Source: Flavobacteriales bacterium
Lineage (GTDB): Bacteria; Bacteroidota; Bacteroidia; Flavobacteriales_D; Crocinitomicaceae
Reading direction: 5' to 3'
DNA: 59,205 bases
Assembly: GCA_015665275.1 (NCBI GenBank)
Contig: JADFAL010000037.1
Location: forward strand, 1-59,205
The stretch's first letter is position 1; each line of letters starts with the position of its first letter. Made by a program: the position numbers and the translations under genes. Positions 53,001 through 58,260 of this stretch are shown in pieces. A model generated the notes under the pieces. That model was not told where the DNA came from. It made no database searches and saw only the letters and a list, made by a program, of their open reading frames with translations.

Positions 53001-53492
53001 GGGCCGAAATACGGGAAACATATGAAGGCAATTGCCGGTATGGTGAACCAAATGTCAGGAGATGATATCGCTCAGATCGAAGCAAATAGCGGTTGGAAAG
53101 GTGAAGTTAATGGAGAGCAAATCGAGTTGGATTTGAATGATTTTGATATTGCTGCACAAGATATTCCAGGTTGGCTCGTAAGTTCTGATGGAAGCCTAAC
53201 CGTTGCCTTGGATGTGACTCTTTCAGAAGAATTGAAATCGGAAGGAATCGCCCGTGAATTGGTGAACCGTGTACAGAACCTGCGTAAAGACTCAGGATTG
53301 GAAGTTACAGATCGTATCCTCTTGAAAGTTGATACGAATGAACTCATTAAAAATGCAATCTCCACGAACAAGGAATACGTTTGTAGTGAGGTTTTGGCAA
53401 ACGATGTGATTTTCGAATCGCTAGGAGATGACGCATTGGTTACTGATTTGGTAGATACTGAAGATGCAAAAATTGGATTGGTGAAGTGCTAA
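50055..53492 (+). CDS. ileS: Isoleucyl-tRNA synthetase
   Basis: A 1145-residue class I synthetase charging tRNA(Ile). Start at the ATG giving MSQNYPTYKGLDL. The HIGH-like motif is PSANGLPGIHHAMGR (about 51-64). The editing (CP1) domain follows the conserved LLAWTTTPWTLPSNTAL. KMSKSRGN is at about 686-693. A C-terminal anticodon-binding domain and a long extension of the type 2 group complete it; the zinc finger of E. coli IleS is absent. One oddity: just before TYLLAWTTTP, residues about 222-234 (SSFGGGQEGGDSRS) are encoded by a C/G-rich palindromic repeat in frame. The chromosome has a matching repeat at 16.6 kb. A strong terminator follows. Confidence 0.97.
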   Translation: MSQNYPTYKGLDLPNVASRVLAQWESEKIFEKSIETREGNTPFIFFEGPPSANGLPGIHHAMGRSIKDIFCRYKTLKGFQVKRKAGWDTHGLPVELGVEKELGITKEDIGTKISVDEYNKACREAVMRYTDIWNNLTRQMGYWVDMENPYITYDSKYMESVWWLLGQLYDKELIYKGYTIQPYSPKAGTGLSTHELNMPGCYRDVTDTTIVAQFKLRNGETLPSSFGGGQEGGDSRSTYLLAWTTTPWTLPSNTALTVGPKIEYVLVQTYNQYSKEPMQVILAKNLVGYQFSKNFFAVESSGELSAYNAEDKKIPYFVAGECVGTDLVGLKYEQLLPYAQPYENAEEAYRVILGDFVTTEDGTGIVHTAPTFGADDAKVATDAGVPGLLVLNENEDPVPLVDLQGRFRPEMGEFAGKYVKNEYYNDGEAPDKSVDVEIAIKLKTENRAFKVEKYVHSYPHCWRTDKPVLYYPLDSWFVKATEKKERMSELNNTINWKPASTGTGRFGKWLENLNDWNLSRSRYWGIPIPIWSTEDNEERICISSVAQLQTEIEKAVAAGVMDSNPLVDFEAGNMSKDNYEKVDLHKHYMDAITLVSPSGKPMQREADLIDVWFDSGSMPYAQWHYPFENKDLIDNRTGYPADFIAEGVDQTRGWFYTLHAIATMVFDSVAYKAVVSNGLVLDKDGFKMSKSRGNGVDPFATMDKFGPDATRWYMITNAQPWDNLKFDVDGITEVQRKFFGTLYNTYSFFALYANIDGFDYSEADLALEERPEIDRWVLSKLNTLIKEVDEAFDSYEPTLAGRLIQDFVGDQLSNWYVRLGRRRFWKQSTDDAAGAKDKLSAYQTLYTCLETISILGSPIAPFYMDQLFQDLNATSGKHDCESVHLANFPKADESVINAELETQMDLAQRTSSLVLGLRKKERLRVRQPLQKIMVPALNKTFAANIRHVQDLILSEVNVKELELLAEDNDVLVKSIKPNFKTIGPKYGKHMKAIAGMVNQMSGDDIAQIEANSGWKGEVNGEQIELDLNDFDIAAQDIPGWLVSSDGSLTVALDVTLSEELKSEGIARELVNRVQNLRKDSGLEVTDRILLKVDTNELIKNAISTNKEYVCSEVLANDVIFESLGDDALVTDLVDTEDAKIGLVKC
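50722..50756 (+). repeat. Palindromic repeat inside the ileS coding region
   Basis: TCCTCCTTTGGAGGGGG (50725-50741 region) matches the arm of the intergenic inverted repeat at 16.6 kb in 16 of 17 positions, followed by a G-rich tail. It is read in frame as part of the editing-domain region of IleS and adds a Gly-rich loop. Confidence 0.6.
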
Positions 53493-53515
53493 TCCAAATA
53501 ATTAATATTCAAAAG

Positions 53516-53554
53516 GCCCCGGTCATCGAGTTTGTCCAGATGCGGGGCTTTTTT
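53516..53554 (+). terminator. Rho-independent terminator after ileS
   Basis: Stem GCCCCG..CATC (53516-53527) / GATGCGGGGC (53539-53548) with a GT bulge, followed by six T. It begins 24 nt after the ileS stop. Confidence 0.9.
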
Positions 53555-53658
53555 GTTTTTTCGAAGATTGATTAGGGCGTTGGGGGATGAGTGATTGCTC
53601 CAAAAAAAACAATCGAAATCGTATCCAAAATTTCACATTTATATAGGCAAAACTATTA

Positions 53659-53687
53659 ACTTGCAAATAACAAGTATTATAAGTTTG
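53659..53687 (+). promoter_or_regulatory. HxlR-type operator overlapping its own promoter
   Basis: Perfect inverted repeat ACTTG (53659-53663), seven nt, CAAGT (53671-53675), immediately before TAAGTTTG (53680-53687), a TAnnTTTG -7 element. TTG of the left arm could be the -33 element, so a repressor bound here would block the polymerase. HxlR/YodB regulators use short inverted repeats with about 7-nt spacing. Confidence 0.55.
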
Positions 53688-53692
53688 TCATT

Positions 53693-54079
53693 ATGCGATC
53701 TGACTGCCCCGTAAGCTATGCTATTGACTTCTTTGGAGATAAGTGGTCTTTTTTAATTGTTCGCGACCTTGTTCAGGGAAAGAAATTCTACAAAGACTTC
53801 CAAAGTTCACAAGAAGGAATTGCGACTAACATTCTTTCCGATCGATTGAAGAAATTAGAAAAAATCGGCATAATCGAATGGAAGGTTTACGAGCAGCTCA
53901 AAACAAAGAAAGAATATTCACTCACAGAAAAAGGAAAAGATCTAATTCCGCTGCTGGTGGATTTAATTGTTTGGTCCAACAAATATCAAAACGATTTAGC
54001 AGTATCCGATTACTTCATCAAAAGAGCGCATGAAGACCGAGAGGGTTTAATTGCTACGATACGAGAGCGATTGGGTTAG
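53693..54079 (+). CDS. HxlR-family winged-helix regulator
   Basis: A 128-residue transcriptional regulator. It has the family N-terminal cysteine (Cys5 in RSDCPVSYAIDFFGDKWSFLIV), which senses electrophiles or disulfide stress in YodB/HypR-type members. The winged helix is at about 20-95 (LVQGKKFYKDFQSSQEGIATNILSDRLKKLEKIGIIEW, then the wing TKKEYSLTEKGKDLIPLL). Only one such cysteine is present in the N-terminal region. An inverted repeat sits in its promoter. The -7 element ends 5 nt before the ATG, so the mRNA may be leaderless. The beta-lactamase-like gene 117 bp downstream is a possible target. Confidence 0.93.
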   Translation: MRSDCPVSYAIDFFGDKWSFLIVRDLVQGKKFYKDFQSSQEGIATNILSDRLKKLEKIGIIEWKVYEQLKTKKEYSLTEKGKDLIPLLVDLIVWSNKYQNDLAVSDYFIKRAHEDREGLIATIRERLG

Positions 54080-54139
54080 TGATTTATACTATAAAATAAT
54101 GTTTTTAAGCGAGAATTCTGGAATATTTGAATACTTCTT

Positions 54140-54164
54140 AATCGGAATATTCCGATATTCCAAT
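54140..54164. repeat. 25-bp palindrome-centred repeat, copy 2 (inverted)
   Basis: Identical over 25 bp to the reverse complement of 41907-41931, with TCGGAATATTCCGA at its heart. Here it lies 32 bp upstream of the beta-lactamase-like gene, where it could influence expression. Confidence 0.8.
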
Positions 54165-54196
54165 TTGATGAATTTTCTATCAAATATCAACGAAAA

Positions 54197-55030
54197 ATGA
54201 AATACACCTCCCTAACTTTCTTGCTCATTCTTCTCCTCTGGAGCTGCGAAACACCAGAACCTAAAGCAGACAAGTTTGGCTTAAAGGAAAAAAGTAACAA
54301 GGTAAACGTTCCTGATTTTAAGGCAATCATTGAATCGGCAGGCCTCAAGGGTTCGTTATTGATATACGACGGTACCAATTTCTACTCCAATGATTTCAAA
54401 TGGGCTGAAAAACGCCGCCTTCCCGCATCTACGTATAAAATCCCCAATTCAATTATTGCGTTGGAGTTGGGAATCATGGAAAACGACAGCACCATTAGTA
54501 AGTGGGATGGACAACCAAGGTTCATGAAACGTTGGGAACGCGATTTGGTATTTCGCGATGCATTTCATCTTTCTTGCGTTCCTTGTTATCAAGAGATTGC
54601 CAGAGAAATTGGCACAAAGAGAATGAAAGCGTACGCCAACCTATTCAACTTTGGAAAGATGGATATCAACGATTCCAATATTGACCTGTTCTGGTTGGAA
54701 GGAAAATCGGGCATCTCCCAATTCGAACAGATAGAATTCTTGAAAACCTTCAATGAACAACGCCTATCAGTATCTCAAAAAACATACAAAACCATGCGCC
54801 GCATGATGATCATTGAAGATAATGATGCGTTCACTTTGCGTGGCAAAACAGGTTGGTCTGTAGCTAACGATAAGGACAATTGTTGGTTTGTTGGATGGGT
54901 AGAAACAGCAAAGGGGATCTACTATTTCGCTACAAATATTGAACCGGGTGAAACAACTAATGGCGACGACCTGTTCACCTTACGAAAAGAAATTACCTAC
55001 GAAGCTCTAGAATTAATCGCCTTTGAGTGA
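54197..55030 (+). CDS. Class D (OXA-like) beta-lactamase family lipoprotein
   Basis: A 277-residue predicted lipoprotein (LILLLWSC lipobox, Cys16). The class D active-site set is present: PASTYKIPNS with nucleophile Ser78 and the lysine that becomes carboxylated, Lys81; SCV at 126-128 (SxV motif); FWLEGKSGIS with the tryptophan that shields the carboxylysine; and GKTGWS with KTG at 217-219. The YGN-type motif is changed to FGK (NFGKMDI), which may alter activity. The general spacing matches OXA enzymes (LVFRDAFHLSCVPCYQEIAREIGTKRM). It could hydrolyse beta-lactams or be a sensor-like relative; activity needs assay. It is chromosomal, beside an HxlR gene, with no mobile element seen. Confidence 0.85.
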   Translation: MKYTSLTFLLILLLWSCETPEPKADKFGLKEKSNKVNVPDFKAIIESAGLKGSLLIYDGTNFYSNDFKWAEKRRLPASTYKIPNSIIALELGIMENDSTISKWDGQPRFMKRWERDLVFRDAFHLSCVPCYQEIAREIGTKRMKAYANLFNFGKMDINDSNIDLFWLEGKSGISQFEQIEFLKTFNEQRLSVSQKTYKTMRRMMIIEDNDAFTLRGKTGWSVANDKDNCWFVGWVETAKGIYYFATNIEPGETTNGDDLFTLRKEITYEALELIAFE

Positions 55031-55038
55031 TCAGTAAA

Positions 55039-55734
55039 TCAATCTTTGAGTTTGAATATCCCGTTGCTCCAATTCAACTCGACGCATGCATCTCCAATAC
55101 AATGCTGAAGGTTAAGACCATTCTGGGGCAGCACGAATTGATGATCAATACCACCGTTTTTCTGCTGTTCCAAAAGATCGGCCGTAATAAGGTCCAAATC
55201 AACTATAACATCACTGGATTCAAGATTGGAATATATTCCTGAGTCTGGATCATACGATTGAAAGGCTATTTCACCTTCACAAAACATCGTACAGCAAACT
55301 TGCGTCTTTCCAATTAGATGCGTCCCATTTGCTTTCTGCCAATACGCCATTTCATCAACGCAATCGACGGTTGGAGTTTCAAACTTGATAAATCCATTGC
55401 GCGCATCTAACTCCTTGATCTCCAGAAAAACAATTTCTACATCAAGCGCCGGAAGAAAATCATCTACTTTTTTATAATCTTCATTCCCGTGATATTTCAA
55501 GAGACTCCGGTAACGCTTCAAGTCGCCTTGTACAAAATGCTTTTCAATACCTTTTAGTTCATTCATTGCGGTTAAGAAACCATCATTTGGAAGATGCGCA
55601 TCGGGCGTTTCTTTGGCTTCCTCTTTTACTTCCTGATGCGTCTTTGCTTCTTCTGGTTTTTCTTCGGAACTACTGCAACTTGAAAACTGACCTGCTGCTA
55701 ATAATATGATTATGATTTGGAGAGAACGCTTCAT
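55039..55734 (-). CDS. Cys-containing lipoprotein of unknown function
   Basis: A 231-residue predicted lipoprotein: signal IIIILLAAGQFSSC with the lipobox Cys20, then an acidic Glu/Lys linker (residues 24-47). The mature domain has six cysteines, in CVDEM, VCCTMFCEG and CIGDAC, suggesting disulfides or metal binding. I do not recognise a family. It is the last gene of a three-gene run (redoxin, TonB-like, this gene) with 10-11 nt gaps, so a shared envelope redox or metal function is possible. Its stop is 8 nt from the stop of the convergent beta-lactamase gene. Confidence 0.75.
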   Translation of the reverse strand: MKRSLQIIIILLAAGQFSSCSSSEEKPEEAKTHQEVKEEAKETPDAHLPNDGFLTAMNELKGIEKHFVQGDLKRYRSLLKYHGNEDYKKVDDFLPALDVEIVFLEIKELDARNGFIKFETPTVDCVDEMAYWQKANGTHLIGKTQVCCTMFCEGEIAFQSYDPDSGIYSNLESSDVIVDLDLITADLLEQQKNGGIDHQFVLPQNGLNLQHCIGDACVELNWSNGIFKLKD

Positions 55735-55745
55735 GGGTATGTACT

Positions 55746-56219
55746 TTAATTAGTTTCGGGTAATTCAAATAGAATAGGCATCAAGCGCAGCGTTCTTACT
55801 TTCTTTCCGGATAATTCTCCGGGAATCCATTTCGGCATATTGCGCACCAAGCCAAGAGCTTCAGCATCAAGATCTGGGTTTACGCCTCGTTGCACATTTA
55901 CATGACTTATGCTTCCATCAGTTTCTACAATAAAGCCTACATAAACTTGCCCTTCTTCATTTGCTGCAAGAGAAGACTCGGGATACTTCAGGTTCTCTGC
56001 GATATATTTCTCGTAATCTCCCCTGTTCCCGGGGAATACAGATTGAACATCTGGATACTCGATTACTGGGCCTGTTTTGCCTTTAGGTTTGGGCTTAACC
56101 TTTTGGGGAGGTGGTACTACTGACGATGGTTCTGTTTCGCTGTTTATTTGCTGTTCCTCCTGAGAAGACGATACAAAAGCAACACAAATGATAACTCCGA
56201 GTATAATTAATTTAAGCAT
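55746..56219 (-). CDS. TonB C-terminal domain protein (short energy transducer)
   Basis: A 157-residue protein. Residues 2-18 (LKLIILGVIICVAFVSS) are either an uncleaved anchor or a signal peptide. A Pro/Lys-rich linker follows (VVPPPQKVKPKPKGKTGP), as in TonB. Residues about 75-157 are the TonB C-terminal fold: IAENLKYPESSLAANEEGQVYVGFIVETDGSISHVNVQRGVNPDLDAEALGLVRNMPKWIPG, typical of the Bacteroidota TonB family. No exbB/exbD is adjacent. The protein is shorter than a usual TonB and may not span the periplasm; its partner receptor is unknown. Confidence 0.86.
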   Translation of the reverse strand: MLKLIILGVIICVAFVSSSQEEQQINSETEPSSVVPPPQKVKPKPKGKTGPVIEYPDVQSVFPGNRGDYEKYIAENLKYPESSLAANEEGQVYVGFIVETDGSISHVNVQRGVNPDLDAEALGLVRNMPKWIPGELSGKKVRTLRLMPILFELPETN

Positions 56220-56229
56220 TTATTCCTGT

Positions 56230-56784
56230 TTATTTCCATTTTATCCCACAACCAATACTTGGCTTTTGATCGGTAATTGCACTGTTTCCAGCAAGTAAAT
56301 TATCCATCGCATTACGGAAATCATTTCCCGAAACTGGTATGTCGTTTCCAGGGCGCGAATCGTCCAGTTGGCCGTGATACACAGACTTTAAGTCGGCATC
56401 AAAAAGGTATAAATCCGGCGTACACGTCGCGTCATATGCTTTTGCCACTTCCTGTGATGCATCAAACAGATATGGAAACGGGTAACCTTGATTTTCAGCG
56501 TGCGATTTCATAAAGTCAGGTCCATCCTGCGGATGCGATTCTACATTGTTACTGCTGATAGCAACAAACCCAATTCCCTTCTTTGTGTACTCATTTGCCA
56601 TGCGAACCAATTCGTCGTTTACGTGAATCACAAATGGACAATGATTGCAAATAAAGAAGATCGCCGTTCCCTTTTCTCCTTTCAATTCAGCTAGACCTAG
56701 CTTCCGACCAGATTTTGTATCCAGGAGATTAAAATCGGGAGCCAGCGTCCCAATTGGAAACGGATTGGATTCAGTTAATGCCAT
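56230..56784 (-). CDS. Redoxin/AhpC-TSA-like thioredoxin-fold protein
   Basis: A 184-residue cytoplasmic protein of the redoxin family. The active-site motif is CNHC (Cys46 and Cys49, in IFFICNHCPFVIHVNDEL). VAISSNNVESHPQDGPDFMKSHAENQGYPFPYLFDASQEVAKAYDATCTPDLYLFDADLKSVYHGQLDDSRPG is the strongly conserved core with the cis-Pro loop TCTPDLYLF. The C-terminal PSIGCGIKWK is also a family hallmark. Substrate unknown; it probably reduces a thiol partner or peroxide. It heads a three-gene run with the TonB-like and Cys-lipoprotein genes. Confidence 0.88.
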   Translation of the reverse strand: MALTESNPFPIGTLAPDFNLLDTKSGRKLGLAELKGEKGTAIFFICNHCPFVIHVNDELVRMANEYTKKGIGFVAISSNNVESHPQDGPDFMKSHAENQGYPFPYLFDASQEVAKAYDATCTPDLYLFDADLKSVYHGQLDDSRPGNDIPVSGNDFRNAMDNLLAGNSAITDQKPSIGCGIKWK

Positions 56785-56886
56785 ATTTCTTTTTCAATAA
56801 AGATACAATCAATATGGAATTTGCCGAGAGCCGCAAGGGTCCTTATCCCAATAGATTTCCTTAAATTTACTCACGCTGCGCCCTAC

Positions 56887-57951
56887 ATGGCACTAATAAA
56901 AACCAAAGATTTGGGATATAAATACTTCGTTCTTTCGCTGCTATTGTTAGTCAGCTCAGGTAACACAATTGCACAGCAAGCAGAGGTAGAAGCAATTCCG
57001 CTACCATCAGAATTGGCACATCTGCCAAATGAATTAACCATCTACAGCACCCCGAACCCAAACATTCCCGAATACATTGACAATAAAGAAAAAGTGGCCT
57101 GGAAACATTCCACTATCATCAAAGCGGATCAAATTATTCGTGTTGTGGAAACCGGAGCCTATTTGCTCTACTATGGAAACTGGTGGAAACGGGCTACTTT
57201 CGGCGTAAAAGAAACAAAGGAATTGTTCGATTCCAAATCGCTGGACATGCGCCCCGGAGATTCTCTCACCTACGAGAAGAACTGGCGCGTAGAGCCATGG
57301 TCAAGGTCGGGATGGAACTTTTGGTACGTGAAGGCTGTCAACGCGAAGGGTGACACTTTGATGGGCTATGATATTCTATATACTGCCGGAACGTTGGAAG
57401 ACGGAACCCAATTACTGCCCATGTTGTCCAAAACATCTACTATTCAATGGACTGGAAAAGGAGAGGGTGATTATACCTTAACAGGAACAATAAATGAATT
57501 CAGTGGCAGGATTGCCTACAATAACGGCACACTTTCAGATTTATCCGTAAACATCAACATGGATAGTATTGCTCATGAAATACCAACGTTGATAGAGCAT
57601 TTGAAAAGCAAAGATTTCTTCCATGTTTCCAAGTATTCAGGAGCAACATTCACCGCCGAATCTATGATTCAAATAGAGGGAAATCAATGGGAAATTGAAG
57701 GAGAATTGTGCCTGCGCGGAAAGTGCAATCAAGAGTTGTGGACCGCAACGGTAATTGATACGGACACCACGGTAATTCTGGATTACAAGACAGAAATCAA
57801 TCGCACAAAGTACAACGTAAACTATGCATCAACGGTCAAACCAGACAAGAATTATGTCATTCTCGACACCATAGAACTTTCCGGTCGATTCGAATTCCAA
57901 AAAGACTATCCCGGATCGAATCCGTTCAATAGTGTCGAGGCCAAGGATTAG
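56887..57951 (+). CDS. Secreted protein with C-terminal YceI domain
   Basis: A 354-residue protein from the ATG giving MALIKTKDLGYKYF; an in-frame start 66 bp earlier adds residues not expected in a signal region. The signal peptide is about residues 13-31 (YFVLSLLLLVSSGNTIAQQ). Residues about 40-175 are an unrecognised domain (KVAWKHSTIIKADQIIRVVETG, WNFWYVKAVNAKGDTLMGYDI) somewhat like DUF3108. Residues about 190-320 match YceI, a lipocalin-like barrel that holds isoprenoid lipids: FSGRIAYNNGTLSDLSVNINMDSI, LIEHLKSKDFFHVSKYSGATFTAESM, WEIEGELCLRGKC. It lies divergent from the redoxin gene. Confidence 0.82.
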   Translation: MALIKTKDLGYKYFVLSLLLLVSSGNTIAQQAEVEAIPLPSELAHLPNELTIYSTPNPNIPEYIDNKEKVAWKHSTIIKADQIIRVVETGAYLLYYGNWWKRATFGVKETKELFDSKSLDMRPGDSLTYEKNWRVEPWSRSGWNFWYVKAVNAKGDTLMGYDILYTAGTLEDGTQLLPMLSKTSTIQWTGKGEGDYTLTGTINEFSGRIAYNNGTLSDLSVNINMDSIAHEIPTLIEHLKSKDFFHVSKYSGATFTAESMIQIEGNQWEIEGELCLRGKCNQELWTATVIDTDTTVILDYKTEINRTKYNVNYASTVKPDKNYVILDTIELSGRFEFQKDYPGSNPFNSVEAKD

Positions 57952-58018
57952 TTAATTAAGAATAGTTCTAAATAAGTTGTATCTTCGCCGCGTTCCTTCT
58001 GGACAAAGCAATCAAATT

Positions 58019-58105
58019 ATGGCAGCAAAACACTTTCGCGGATTCATTGTTTTTCTATTCGTTGTTTCCTTTTCTCTAGGACTACTGATCGCTCAAAACA
58101 CCTGA
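58019..58105 (+). pseudogene. Signal-peptide-only ORF, probable gene remnant
   Basis: 28 codons: MAAKHFRGFIVFLFVVSFSLGLLIAQ then NT and a stop. The region is a textbook signal peptide with AQ cleavage, preceded by TATCTTCG (57980-57987), a -7-like element. Nothing resembling a mature protein follows in any forward frame until the next gene, which has its own signal peptide. Likely the 5' remnant of a lost secreted-protein gene; a regulatory leader peptide is the alternative. Confidence 0.5.
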
Positions 58106-58190
58106 GCTCTAGGTGCATAATTCCCCTTATCGTTCACCTCAATACATTCGGAAACCCTTTCGCTACGATCGGAAATACTTCTCGTTTTCA

Positions 58191-58234
58191 TTCGGCCATC
58201 GCCCGTAACCTTTTCGGCCATCGCCCGTAACCTT
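58191..58234. repeat. Perfect tandem repeat, 2 x 22 bp
   Basis: TTCGGCCATCGCCCGTAACC followed by TT is repeated twice without mismatch (58191-58212 and 58213-58234). It lies 27 bp before the start of the last gene. Confidence 0.9.
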
Positions 58235-58260
58235 CTTTTCCATCCTTTAAATGGAAAGCT

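Larger units (their letters stand above)
57952..58260. other. Intergenic stretch with a signal-peptide-only ORF and a tandem repeat
   Basis: Between the YceI gene and the last gene I see a 28-codon frame (58019-58105) that encodes only a signal peptide, and a 22-bp sequence repeated twice in perfect tandem (58191-58234). No terminator or other gene was found. Confidence 0.7.

Noticed and set aside
53659-53675. ACTTG inverted repeat as a phage or integrase attachment site
   Set aside because: There is no integrase, no duplicate copy nearby, and the position inside a regulator promoter explains it better.
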